Below are positions 21,970-33,072 of a stretch of DNA of 64,000 nucleotides, one piece after another. The number at the start of each line of letters is the position of its first letter. The stretch's first letter is position 1. The position numbers and the translations under genes were made by a program. Below the pieces are notes generated by a model. It was given only the letters and a program-made list of their open reading frames with translations. It was not told the DNA's origin and made no database searches. Origin of the DNA: Kappaphycus alvarezii (taxonomy: Eukaryota > Rhodophyta > Florideophyceae > Gigartinales > Solieriaceae); assembly GCA_002205965.3 (NCBI GenBank), contig NADL03000031.1, positions 588,280 to 652,279 of the forward strand, in the 5' to 3' direction.

Positions 21970-23885
21970 ATTGGCAACTTAATGCCCCGTGGAGGCCCCA
22001 TCCATCCCGGCGGCCCAGACGCCCTGGACCACCCTATCCGGGTGTGGTGAAGAAGTTTAATGCGTTCAGTATCTACTAGGGACTGCGCACGTCCTAACTA
22101 TACGGTTAAGATCTAACCGATTACTTCGTCGTCCATGCGCATCGGGGCTCGCGACAGGATAGCTTCAGCGATGGATGACCAGAGGGTGCAACTCAGTCGC
22201 TGGTAGATACGGCGGCGGATAACGCCAACTGTCGAGTGACACTTGGACGCGATCCGCGGAACTAACTCCTCGATAAATGCAATAGTTCCAGGGGGGGGGG
22301 CACCTAGGGAATCAAACGCCAGAGGTCGAAACGTGAAGTTCGGCGTGTAAGGCGCAGAAGATGGGCCAGTCGATGGAGCGGGGAGGCGTCGGGCGATGTT
22401 GCGTTCCAGGGTTGTAACCTTGTCGCGGGCCGCCAGTTCAGCAGCGCCTCCGGCAACCTGGGTCGCCTTGGTGCGAACTGCGGCCTTGAACGGTGAGACG
22501 ACAGTGATGTCACAGGCAATGGGGCGCAACGTTGTGCCTTCCGGGGTTGGGGTGGTTGTACAAGGATATCGGCGGGCCGGAGCTCAGTGCCCGGGACGAG
22601 GAACGGAACCTCTTGCCGAGTATCCAGACCCGCGGCGCGGGTAACGTGTGTCGCAATCGCATTACATAGCGAGTTATGGCGGTGACGACGGCCGAAACCA
22701 GGGCAGCAGAGGTCGGCGGCGTGATCCCCGAGGGTGTCCAAGGGGTGGTCACAGTGGTGGCAGTTGAGGGCCATGGAGTCATCATACACTGGCAGTCCGA
22801 GGTGACGGCGGAGCATGGTCTGCCAGTGTGTGTGTGGACCTTCGTAGCTGCCGTGGGGTGAGCGAAGAGAAACGCCGCAGCGGGGCTGCGGCGGAACGCT
22901 AGGCCACGGATGCGATGTCGAATGTCGGCGTCGCTATGGGCGGTCGGGTTTGGGGCATTCTCCCAGGAGTCGTCGTGCCAATGTACTCTTGCCCGCGCCT
23001 CTTGCTGCACCCGTTTGAGAAGGGTTAGAGTGTTGGTGGGTGAAGCAGCTAGAGTTGGAGGGTCAAGGGTGGAAAGGTCGACTATCCGGGGATGGAGAGG
23101 GCGAAACGGCGGAGAGAAGGCCCAGCCTGACGGAGGAGGAAGGACCGGTAGCGGCCAGAAGCAGTGCACAAGCACGCGGCGTGGCGTATGCGGAAGTTCG
23201 CTGCCGTGCGGGCGCAGCATCAATGATGCTGGCGGCGCAGCGCCGTGGAGGCACGAGGCGATGCTTTCGAAGCCCTGACCTCCGAGGTGCATGGGGAGGC
23301 AGACTTGGTCCCAGGCTCGGTCCGTGAGAGCTATGCCGTGTAACTTTTCATATGATGACCGTTGTAGATCATCAAATTCTTCTGCGGCGGACTCGCTAAG
23401 CGCGGATCTGAGAGCTTGAATGCATGCGATAGGAGGCATGCAGAGGCACAGATCCGGTGCATGTGGAACCGGGCGCGGGCGTCGCGGACCAGCAGGAGGC
23501 GGTCCAGGGTACGGCGGCACTGAGCAATCTTGACCGGAGAAAACTCTCCGTGAACGTTTTGTTCCCAATGGGGGCCCCTAGAAGCGGAAAGCCGTCCCGC
23601 GAGCATTCTGCGAGAGGGAATTCCGCTAAGAGGGCTGCTCGATCCGGCGGCATGACGTGAGGCCAATGTATGCGTGTCTTCGTGGTTGACGTGGAACCCA
23701 ACCGTGGGACCATCTCGGGCAAGGAGCCGAGCGCCTGACGGATGGCGCCAAGGTTCCCGACGATCGTGCCGTCATCGGCGTACCATTGGCAGAGAGCAAT
23801 GTTGGGGATCTCAGCAACCCGACGGATGAGGGGTTGGATCGTTAGCGAGAACAACAACATGCTGGCGGGTCACCCTGTTGGGTGC
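21970..23885 (-). pseudogene. LINE-E: RT and REL endonuclease (5' truncated)
   Basis: On the minus strand RT motif B, GTQQGDP (about 23885), is followed by MLLFSLTIQPLIRRV and an intact motif C, WYADDGTIVG (near 23780). The thumb follows with LLGAPIGNKTF, then VQQEARARVHWHDDSW and the AAAFLFAHP motif. The endonuclease has CHHCDHPLDTLGDHAADLCC, RHRHNSL, LVPGTELRPADILVQ, ITVVSPFKAA and FRPLAFDSLGAPPP, stopping at 22113. The 3' tail runs to about 21970. It is related to LINE-A but distinct. Several one-base shifts occur (about 22520, 22800, 23400 and 23560). Confidence 0.85.
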
Positions 23886-24650
23886 CGAAAATACGTCTGC
23901 GGATCACTGCTGTGGTTGTGTTGAACTTCTCTGCGATGCGCGGGATGAAGTCTTCGATGAACAGAATAGAGGCGGGGGATGCAGCACCCAAGGAGTCGAA
24001 CGCCAGGGGCTGAAACTTGAAGTTCGGTTCCTGGAGGGTGTTGTGCGAAGGGGGCGGGATGCGGCGTACCAGTTTGCGCTCCAGGTCTTTGACCTTGTCT
24101 CGATGGGCAATGTCGGCGGCGCCGCCGGCCATTTGGGTGGCCCTTGTGAGCACACCTTGTTTGAACGGCGAGGCAATGGTTAGGTCGCAGGCTATGGGGC
24201 GACCTGTTGGCCAGTGGGCAGAGGGGGGGGTTGTATGAGAATGTCCGCACGGCGGATATTCGTTCCGGGACAAGGAGCGGGACTTTGTATTGGCAGTCCA
24301 GGCCCGCAGCGCGGGCAACGTGGCAGGCGAAAACGTTGCGCAGCGGGTTGTGGCGGTGCGGGCGGCCGAAGAAGGCAGGGCAGAGGTCAGCGCGTGGTCC
24401 CCGAGTGCGTCCAAAGTTTGATTGCAGTGGGCACAGGTGAGCGGGCGGAGTCGTCGTATACGGGGAGGCCTAGGTGCCGGCGGATCATGGTCTGCCAGTG
24501 GCCGAGGACACCACCGTAAGCGGTTGTGGGGTGAGCGATGAGAAAAGCGGCGGCGGGGCTGTTCCAGAACACCAGGCCACGAATCCGATGTCGAACTTCT
24601 TGAGTGCTGTGCTGAGCCGGGTTGGTGTGTGTCAACCATGAGTCGTCGCC
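23880..24650 (-). pseudogene. LINE-A fragment A2 (REL part, tail missing)
   Basis: The minus strand encodes VQQEAQAKVHWGDDSWLTH, the VFWNSPAAAFLIAHP motif, RRHLGLPVYDDS, CAHCNQTLDALGDHA (finger), ASPFKQGVLTRATQ and PLAFDSLGAASP, up to IRRRIF at 23888. There it fuses in frame to the motif B of LINE-E instead of continuing to its own stop. It forms one arm of the inverted repeat with 27640-28440. Confidence 0.8.
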
Positions 24651-26880
24651 CCAGTGCACCTTTGCCTGTGCCTCCTGCTGCACACCATTTAAGAAGTTTG
24701 GAGATGGGATGGTTCGGCAGCAAGCAGGCATGGGTCGCCCTCCTCCGTCTCCCGCGCGGCCGCCTCTCCGCCCGCATGGACCGGGCAGACGCCTCCCCCT
24801 GGATGCGCGCGCCGTACGCGGTTGTCGCATCCCGTCTTCCACTCCGCCCATCCACCCCCCCACGCTGCGTCCGTTACATCGGTGCAGCTCCCCGAAATCG
24901 ACACGTATTGGCCACAACATTCTCAATCTCCGAAGGCGCGCCAATGATAGCCACCGGAAGATTTTCCCAGGCCGACCTCGCCCGCGCCCGCGCCCTCCTC
25001 GCCACCATCACCGACAACCCTGCCGCCTCGACCCCCACACGGGCGAGCCCGAACCCGTTTGCCCGCCTGCTCCCGACCTCCTCCACGTGGGATTCGCCCC
25101 TCCACTACGTCCTCCTTCCCATCTTTGACACAGCCCACCGCCAGCTCTCTTGGCCGCCGCCCTTGCCAAGACAAACCTGCCCCCCTTCGTCCTAGTCCCG
25201 CGTCGGGAAATTGTTCTACCTTTACTTTCCCGCCCCGGCCCGCCCTGACGTTTTCAACGTCCTCGCTCATCTTCGTCTGACGTATCCGGACCTGCACGTC
25301 TCGCCCTTACGCTCACGCAGCACTGCTCGCACTGGATATCTCTGCCGCCCAGGGTGTGGCCACCCGCTCCAACGTGAAGCGGCTCGCCTGGTGAGCCCCA
25401 AACTGCGCTCGTGGGTTGCCCCCCACGTCCGCAACGCCATGGCGATACCCTCCGTCACGATGCCCGCCTCATTGCTGAGGCGCGCCGCCCGACCCGCGGG
25501 AATCCCACGCCCGCCCAAACACCGACCGAAATCCCGTTAAACCCACCGCCCCGGCCCCGACCAAAACCGTCCCGACCTCACCCGGCCCCGCACAAGCCCC
25601 CAAACGCCCCAACGGGGGCACACCCTCCTCCCCCCTGCCGCTCCCCGCCCCGCCGCTGGACACACCCGACCTCACACTCCGCTCCCCGGGCTCTTCCCCG
25701 TCGGCGTCAAAACGCCGATGCCCCGCAACCGAAGAGCCCAGGCGTCGGAGTTCCTCATGGTGCCCAACGCACCACCGGCGCCCACGGCCGTCTCCCTCCC
25801 ACCGTCGCCTCCGCGGCAACGATGGGTAAGTCCGCATCGCACATTCCGATGCAGCCGTGATGCTGGTACAAGGTGGAGGGCCCACCATCAGCCAAGAGGC
25901 CAGTCGGCCTAACTCCGCTCCTCCCCACCATGGATTCGGTCCACCCCATGGAATCGGACCCCGCCGCATGATACATCGGCGTCATTCCCTTGCCCACTCC
26001 CCTGGAAATCCTCTCAACACCCTACCGCGACAGGATATCTTCCAAGATATTCCCCGCCCCTGCCTCACGCAATTTATCCTCCTGTTTATCAAGTTGTGAA
26101 AGCTGCGGCGAATGCTCGTGGGGAAGACGCCACTCAACGAGCATTCCTTCACCTCCACATGCTGCCCACGGCTGTCCTCCGTCGCTGTCTTCGGGAGAGC
26201 GCGGATGGCGGGACCCCAAGAGCCAACGGATCGCCCTCCGAGAGCCTCCGTCGTGCGCACACGGGCTCAGTGGGGAGCACTCTGGGCCGAAGCTCTCGCA
26301 GCTCACAAGCACGGCTTGAATGGTGGAACGAAACACGCTGTATGCCCCAACGGTCCCCGGCGACATCGGGCGCGCCCGTTGCAGAGGCCCTTTGCGCTGA
26401 TGCGCGATACGGTAAGGCCATGCGCGCCCTCCACAATGGCCCGCTCGCCGACGTCAACGACCCGGCGACGATTCAGCGGCTCCGGGATCTGCACCCGACC
26501 CCGCGCGCCCTGTCTCGCCGCTCCCGGAAGGACGACTCCCGCCGCCCCCGTGCATCACTGAGGCCGCTGTGGAACACGCGGTCCGCGGCGTCCCGCGGGA
26601 CACCACCGCCGGACCCGAACGAACGCCGTCCCGCTGGTTCCACCTCTTGGTTAAGACTCGCGTCAGTCCTGAGCCGGCGTGACCGGTGTCCTGACACAGC
26701 TCGTTTCCCGGCTCGCACGGGGGGAACTCCCGGACGCTGTGCTTCCCCTCGTGGCAGCGGCGACGCTCCTCCCGCTGCAGCCGACTCCCGACAAGGTCCG
26801 CCCGATCGCCATCGGGTCTGTGCTTCGCAGGATAGTGACGAAGGCACTGCTCCCGCCGCAATAGCCGATTCACACTCGGT
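24650..26880 (+). pseudogene. LINE-A 5' part: leader protein and RT start, inverted relative to A2
   Basis: The plus strand reads the N-terminal part of the LINE-A protein (GSKQAWVAL, TGRFSQADLARARALLATI, TSTWDSPLHYVLLPIFDTA), then a long proline-rich linker (25400-25990). A region with DATQRAFLHLHMLP and YGKAMRALHNGPLADVNDP follows (26096-26500). It ends with the RT finger motif DKVRPIAIGSVLRRIVTK (26794-26850). It stops before motif A. It is joined head to head with A2, the arrangement that twin priming gives: 5' part inverted next to 3' part. GC content is very high. Frames shift often. Confidence 0.7.
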
Positions 26881-26934
26881 TCTGTCGCCGCATCAGACGG
26901 TCAATGGTGTTAAGCCGGTTGGACTCTATTGGCA

Positions 26935-27640
26935 GCTTGGGGCTCACCAGGCGAGCCGCTTCACGTTGGAGGCGGGTGGCCACACCCTGGGCGGCAGAGA
27001 TATCCAGTGTGGAGCAGTGCTGCGTGAGCGTAAGCGGCGAGACGTGCAGGTCCGGATACGTGAGACGAAGATGAGCGAGGACGTTGAAAACGTCAGGGCG
27101 GGCCGGGGCGGGAAAGTAAAGGTAGAACAATTTCCGACGTGCGGGACTAGGACGAAGGGGGGCAGGTTTGTCTTGGCAAGGGCGGCGGCCAAAGAGAGCT
27201 GGCGGTGGGCTGTGTCAAAAGATGGGAAGGAGGACGTAGTGGACGGAATCCCACGTGGAGGAGGTCGGGAGCAGGCGGCAAACGGGTTCGGGCTCGCCCG
27301 TGTGGGGGTCGAGGCGGCAGGGGTTGTCGGTGATGGTGGCGAGGAGGGCGCGGGCGCGGGCGAGGTCGGCCTGGAAAAATCTTCCGGGTGGCTAATCATA
27401 TGGCGCGCCTTCGGGAGATTGAGAATGTTGTGGCCAATATCGGTGTCGATTTCGGGAGCTGCACCGATGGTAACGGACGCAGCGTGGAGGGGGTGGATGG
27501 GCGGAGTGGAAGACGGGATGCGACAACCGCGTACGGCGCGCGCATCCAGGGGGAGGGCGTCTGCCCGGTCCATGCGGGCGGAGAGGGCGGCCGCGCGGGA
27601 GACGGAGAGGGCGACCCATGCCTGCTTGCTGCCGAACCAT
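26935..27640 (-). pseudogene. Second copy of the LINE-A N-terminal region, inverted
   Basis: The minus strand repeats the N-terminal LINE-A segment of 24690-25390 (FGSKQAWVALSVSRAAALS, DTAHRQLSLAAALAKTN, FTFPPRPALTFSTS) with many small differences. It lies directly before the sense 3' part A3 on the plus strand, so the same head-to-head junction occurs twice in the window, in opposite orientations. Confidence 0.75.
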
Positions 27641-28612
27641 CCCATCTCCAAACCTTCTTAAATGGTGTGCAGCAGGAGGCACAGGCAAAGGTGCACTGGG
27701 GCGACGACTCATGGTTGACACACACCAACCCGGCTCAGCACAGCACTCAAGAAGTTCGACATCGGATTCGTGGCCTGGTGTTCTGGAACAGCCCCGCCGC
27801 CGCTTTTCTCATCGCTCACCCCACAACCGCTACGGTGGTGTCCTCGGCCCACTGGCAGACCATGATCCGCCGGCACCTAGGCCTCCCCGTATACGACGAC
27901 TCCCGCCCGCTCACCTGTGCCCACTGCAATCAAACTTTGGACGCACTCGGGGACCACGCGGCTGACCTCTGCCTGCCTTCTGCGGCCGCCCGCACCGCCA
28001 CAACCCGCTGCGCAACGTTTTCGCCTGCCACGTTGCCCGCGCTGCGGGCCTGGACTGCCAATACAAAGTCCCGCTCCTTGTCCCGGGAACGAATATCCGC
28101 CGTGCGGACATTCTCATACAACCCCCCCTCTGCCCACTGCCAAACAGGTCCGCCCCATAGCTGCGACCTAACATTGCCTCGCCGCAAACAAGGTGTGCTC
28201 ACAAGGGCCACCCAAATGGCGCGGCGCCGCCGACATTGCCCATCGAGACAAGGTCAAAGACCTGGAGCGCAAACTGGTACGCCGCATCCCGCCCCTTCGC
28301 ACAACACCCTCCAGCGAACCGAACTTCAAGTTTCAGCCCCTGGCTTCGACTCCTTGGGTGCCCCATCCCCCGCCTCTATTCTGTTCATCGAAGACTTCAT
28401 CCCGCGCATCGCAGAGAAGTTCAACACAACCACAGCAGTGATCCGCAGACGTCTTTATCAGCGCATTAGTTGCACACTATGGTCTTCTGTTGCAATGGCG
28501 ATTCTATCGCGAGCCCCACTGCACGTGCCTGACGTGGAACATCCGGATAGTTCTTAGCCGTAAAGTCAGTCCTGCAGTGTACACGATAGATACCCAATGA
28601 AGTAAAGTTTCA
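27640..28612 (+). pseudogene. LINE-A fragment A3 (REL part with full 3' tail)
   Basis: The plus strand encodes the same segment as A2 and then continues to the end: VHWGDDSWLTHTN, FWNSPAAAFLIAHP, CAHCNQTLDALGDHAAD, FIEDFIPRIAEKF, RRRLYQRIS, stopping at 28557 after DVEHPDSS. The 3' tail has GTAAAGTCAGTCCTGCAGTG and CCCAATGAAGTAAAG (to about 28608). Small deletions shift the frame at several points (about 28150-28330). Confidence 0.85.
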
Positions 28613-30170
28613 TCAATTTACAGGGCATCATACAATGCCAAAAATGCAAAGTAATTTTCGAAAAAATGCGCGTTTAATAAAACCTCGCCATCCCGCCAAA
28701 ATACGTGGCAACCTAAGAGATCAGTGTGCGATACCGCAAACACGCCGTGTAATCCGAAAAAGGCGGGCAATTTCGGAGAACACTGACTCCTTTCGGAAAT
28801 AAACAGGCGCGCAAAGCCAGGGTTTGCACGCCATCATTCATAACACACTACTACAGTATTTGCTCTGTTTTCTTCCTTTCTTCCCAAACCTCCTAATTAC
28901 ATCTACTGCTCACATTGCATAAGCTTTGATGGCCTTCTCCCGGGACCAAGCCGCACGAGCTCTAACTCCTCTCACTGATGCGGCTATCGGAGGGAAAACG
29001 TGCTAGAGGATGAAGACTCCCGCCTCCTCAAGGTGGACACGGACCAAAAAGCACGACACACCGTTCCCCATCTATGATGCTTTCTAACAAGGATCTTCAA
29101 AAGGCATAGTCGAAATTACTAACTTCAACCCGAGTCAATTCAAAGCCATCTGGTCAAGTTCGAGTACTATTTGTGAAGATTTTTGTACTGGTCGAGGGTG
29201 GAAAAGTTCGCACTTTCAAAGGATGTTCTCTTCATGTCACTGGGGGTGCTGAAGCTTGGCGGAAAACGTGATTTTCTAGGTAAAATGCTCCATATCAGAA
29301 CTCTACGTTCGAACTCTTGATTATGAATTACATTCGCAGAATTGCGGACGTTTTTTTATAAGAGTTACATTCATTGTCATGCGAACAAGGACACCATGTT
29401 TGCCCTCAAGGAAAAGAGTAAGCAGTTTAAGAACTATTCAATGACGTGGTACGCAACTGACGTCACATTTCAGCGTGCTTACCGCCCGTTTGGAAGCCTG
29501 GCTGAAGGTAAGCTTTACTTAAGTAAGAAGCATGGACAGTATGGGTATTAGGTGTCAGTGCTTCCGAATGAGATGGTAATATGCTGCAGCAGCTACGAAC
29601 CGGGAAGCAAGAACAAGTGACTTCTTTCCAATAGATGAGCACGTTTAACAAGAAGATGCTACTTAAAATGAGTGACGAGGAGTGGAAGAACTACGTGCCG
29701 ATATCTGCCAGATATCTTAAGTACTGGGCCGTGCTGGTTGGCAAGGGATACAAAGGTGCGCAGGAGTTTTCGCGCGGCATTCATCCTAAGAAAAAGCCAG
29801 AAATAGCGTGCTCACGCCCGCGCAGGTTACCGAGAACCGTCATTTGTCCAGTGGCCGCTGCTGGTAGAAAATTATTTTGATCGTTTATGCACGATGTAGA
29901 ATGAGATTGGATGCAAGTAGAAGTGGTCTAAGTCTAAGTAAGATATATATTTCGTTTATGTTTGGCGCTCACAAACTTCCACTTATGCCATAACCCTCTC
30001 GCGAGAACCGCGGTCGAATTTTCAACAAAATCAAAAACCGGTGATACAAAATAGACAGGCTCGTGTTCAAAACCGCAAGCTTGTACAGTCTAAGTATCGC
30101 GAGAAGTCCCGCCGCTGGGTGGACGTGCAGCTCCGTGCCCGACTTGAACGGATTGGATGGTACGCAATCA
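28613..30170 (+). pseudogene. PIF/Harbinger-like transposase remnant 2
   Basis: Frames from about 29100 to 29900 give a DDE nuclease of the Harbinger superfamily, different from the one at 1.1 kb. The pieces are an N-terminal FNPSQFKAIWSS region, TDVTFQRAYRPFGSLAEGK with the SKKHGQYGY box (29457-29548), VSVLPNEM, then YWAVLVGKGYKGAQEFSRG and IHPKKKP (29720-29800, last Asp-type motif region). VENYFDRLC near 29865 is the family's usual VEN.F.RL ending. A basic segment near 30070-30150 may be its C-terminus. Stops and shifts at about 29552, 29620 and 29820 break it. The 28613-28900 part shows no coding signal and may be its 5' end. Confidence 0.68.
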
Positions 30171-30491
30171 CCTTGAATTTTAGTAACAGGTGAATTTTTG
30201 ATGTGTTACACAGTCTTTAATTACAGTTTCATGGTCATTTGTAATTGAACTCAGCGTTTCTTCATTTTCAGAAGTGTTTTTGTGACACCTGATTTTCCCA
30301 TTTGCTTTGAGGAATTTGCGGATTTTCTTCATGATACATCAATTGATTAAAATTTCCGGAACAGACCTATTTCACGTGAACAATCCTCACCATCCAGTTA
30401 GTTCTTAACCAATAGTCGGTCAGTGAGTGTACACTCCAGAAGTATTATGAGTAAAAAAATATTATATTATATTATTATGGTAATCTTGGGG
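30171..30491. other. Noncoding, with an orphan LINE-type tail at 30395-30465
   Basis: The block from CATCCAGTTAGTTCTTAACC through AATAGTCGGTCAGTGAGTG to TATGAGTAAAAAAA resembles the LINE-A 3' tail, but no LINE coding sequence precedes it. The rest shows nothing I recognise. Confidence 0.45.
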
Positions 30492-30621
30492 GAATGTTGG
30501 CGCTGAACTTTGTCTTTCGCGCCAGATTTTACACGTGTTAAATATTTTTGGAAAGGACGGATGAGGGCCACGCATTGTGGCTGAGTTGGTTAGCCGAGTC
30601 CGTTACTATCTAGTAGTGCTA

Positions 30622-32125
30622 CAGTGCGGTGCAAAAGTATAGAATCAAATGAATTAAGAAAAATGTTAAAATAAACAGACATATTGTGTACCACAAAACA
30701 CGTCTTAAAATCGAGTAGAACAGCAACATTTTTTAAAAAAAAACAAAAAAAAGTACGTGTGGGAGTAAAAGCTGTGATTTTACCGGTGCACGAGTATAGA
30801 CTCGATCACCTTTATTCTCAAAAAATAAGCCTTTAGAGTTCTAAATATGAATTTTGCTCCACAACGACTAATTAATATAAAATGCGACGTTTGATTGATT
30901 CACCAGGTTATGTACGAGCTCTTCAGAAATTACGGACCACTCCTTGAGAATCGCCTCTTTCAAATAGACCAAGAATGAAAAAGGTTTCAATCCTCGTAAA
31001 CCCGGCAAGCGAGGATCCCCCATAGGTTCTCGATCGGGTTCAAGTCAGGTGCTATTGATGGCTATTCGAATATATTGACATAGTTTTCATTAAACCAGGC
31101 CTTGGTAGAGTTAGAAACATGATTCGCAAAGTTGTCTTGTTGAAATGTCCCAGATTCGCCATGTGTCATGGCAACCCAAGGCAGCGAATGATTCTTGAGA
31201 ATCTCTTGATACCTTAAAGAGTTCATTTGACCATCAACAAAGAAAAGATCACAAGTTCCGTAGTAAAAAAAATACCCCCAAACCATGAGACCACCACCAC
31301 CTTGCTGACGCTTACTGTAAATACATTCTTCAGTGCCTATTTGATGTTTATAGTATGCGCAACCATCAATAATACCATTTTGAACTTCTTCTCGTCAAAG
31401 AAGATGACTTGCTTCCAAAAAAATGATCGTGCTCCCCTCTTTCCATGCACCAGTTCAATTCTTCCTTTTTGTGATGTTCTGTAAAATACAAGTAGTCTTA
31501 ATTTTTTTACGCCAGCTTAGGGCTCCTTTGTTGTACTTTTAAGGCGCTATGCTTCAAAAAGTGAAGCTTCAAGTCTTGTCTGATGTGATTGGCACTGTGT
31601 ACAGATCGTTTTGCTTCTTGAATGATTTGTCTTCTCGCGGCGAGTGATATCTCGGATGGTCGACAATTTTTTTTGGATCCATAAGACTTTGGATCCTTGC
31701 GAAAGCGTACAACGACGGTTAGAAAGCGCTTTAACTGATCGGAGATCTACCTTGTGGTGAGTTTGGCATTGCGCAAGGCTAAAATTGATGCTTATTTTTT
31801 TGCAATGAGTTGCCTTTGCCGCGGCATGATTGAAATGCATTGAAACGCAACAGATGTCTGGGGAGAGGTGAGGAGAGTCGTTTGGTATGCATTTTGTCAT
31901 TCTGTTTGCATTTCCCGCCACTTGACAATCTCAAATATTTCTTGAGTCTATACTTTTGCACCGGTAAAATCACGTTTTTTATTCCCACACGTACTGTTTT
32001 TTGTTTTCTTTTAAAAAATGCTGCTGTTCTGCTCTGCTTTTAGGGACATTTTTTTGTGGTGCACAAATATATATGGCTTATTTTAATATTTTTTCAATTC
32101 GAGTCGATACTTTTGCACCGCACTG
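30622..32125 (-). mobile_element. Tc1/mariner-like transposon with TIRs and TA duplication
   Basis: The 1,504-base element is flanked by TA on each side (30620-30621 and 32126-32127). Its ends are inverted copies of CAGTGCGGTGCAAAAGTAT, with looser similarity for about 60 bases. The transposase lies on the minus strand. Complete ends, the target duplication and its position inside another repeat make the boundaries reliable. Confidence 0.9.
31000..31827 (-). pseudogene. Tc1/mariner transposase (broken)
   Basis: A start at 31827 (MPRQRQLI) leads into a helix-turn-helix N-terminus (ISDQLKRFL, then a second HTH with LAARRQIIQEAK), interrupted by two stop codons. The catalytic part has FDEKKFK, VWGYFFYYG, then FQQDNFANH (second Asp) at about 31120-31145. 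It ends with APDLNPIENLWG near 31030, the conserved third catalytic region. The order and motifs identify the DDE_3 transposase, which cuts at the TIRs. Frame changes near 31280, 31490 and 31055, plus the stops, make it non-functional as read. Confidence 0.85.
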
Positions 32126-32244
32126 TAGATTGGGCTCCCATAGTACAGTTATTTAGTTTTACTGTTTGCGTTCCACTACGCTACAGAAGAAGCAACACTA
32201 CATAACGCAGCAACACGGAGAAGAAAGAAGTGGGGAGTAAGGTT

Positions 32245-32290
32245 GTGTTTACCACAGTAAATTAATCCCCCCATTTACACATTTACGATC
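32245..32290. repeat. Short insert CCACAGTAAATTAATCCCCCC, also at 45.2 kb inverted
   Basis: The block from TACCACAGTAAATTAA through CCCCCCATTTACAC is absent from the equivalent place in repeat copy 1. It recurs as its reverse complement at about 45207-45240. It contains inverted GTAAAT/ATTTAC. It may be a tiny non-autonomous element or a footprint. Confidence 0.45.
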
Positions 32291-32360
32291 AAAAAAAAAG
32301 TTTTTGCGTCCTTTCCAACCATCGAGGTCGCCGCAGTTTCAAGCTCACATCCGGTACATA

Positions 32361-33072
32361 TTCTTTGTTGGATCAGAAATTCTCGAGAGCCCGCTGAAGA
32401 AAGAACGCCTACACACCGTCGCCCAGTACCGTAATGAGTATCTTTGAAAAGCATTACGAAAACATTTTCCGCGCTACTGTACAAAAGGTAGAGGCCAGCA
32501 AGCAAAACAAACTGCATTTGAGGATACTGGCCTGTGCGGAGTGTCGCAGGAAAACAATAGAGGGAAAGGTGACCTTTTATTCAAATGCATAATGAGGGGA
32601 CCGAGCGGTAACAATAGAGTACTGTACCTTGTACCTTCGAACCCGTTCCATCGAATGACTGGCGACGGTTCTCAGAAGTCCTCATGCGGACTGTAACAGT
32701 ACTGTGCAGCAATTGTTTTGTAAAAGACAGTCTGTTGAACAGACTATGTAAGGATGTCGAGTACTGTAAGACTACCAAAGAAATGAAATTAGCCAAGACA
32801 GCAGTATTCTGATACACGTGGCAGCTGACACCGCCCCCTGAAAAATAAAACTGTTTACAGACTTCCGCTGGCTTTCAAGTGATTTCATATGTTGACTGCT
32901 TGTTGGCATTATACCATCAGTCGTCAGTGGAACCTCAGTCCGCCTGCCTTGAAGCGACCACCCTTCCTCACCTCCAATCTTACCCCGCTGCTCGTATCCG
33001 TTCTCAAGACCGATCCCTCTCTCGCCTTGTGAAGCATCTCCGCGGTCCTAGATTAATCACAATTCATCCACC
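32361..33072 (+). other. Upstream region of the coatomer beta gene
   Basis: No gene is recognised here. The last 200 bases are richer in C and precede the coatomer start codon (CCACCATGACC, a good eukaryotic start context). Promoter elements cannot be named. Confidence 0.4.

Larger units (their letters stand above)
23880..28440. repeat. Large inverted repeat made of LINE-A pieces
   Basis: The left arm, 23880 to about 25390, is the reverse complement of the right arm, about 26935 to 28440. The spacer of about 1.5 kb holds the proline-rich linker and the RT start. Matching was followed by eye in several places, for example 24622-24720 against 27636-27745, and the coding pieces correspond along both arms. 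The arms differ at scattered bases, so they are not an exact mirror. Confidence 0.8.
30492..32360 (+). repeat. tRNA-like (SINE-like) repeat, copy 2, split by Tc1
   Basis: The left part (30492-30621) and right part (32126-32360) together match 14515-14890. The A box reads TGGCTGAGTTGG, with a perfect GGCT/AGCC D-stem around GAGTTGGTT. A weaker B-box-like GATTGGGCTCC follows directly after the Tc1. A 40-50-base insertion absent from copy 1 lies at about 32245-32290. Confidence 0.55.
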
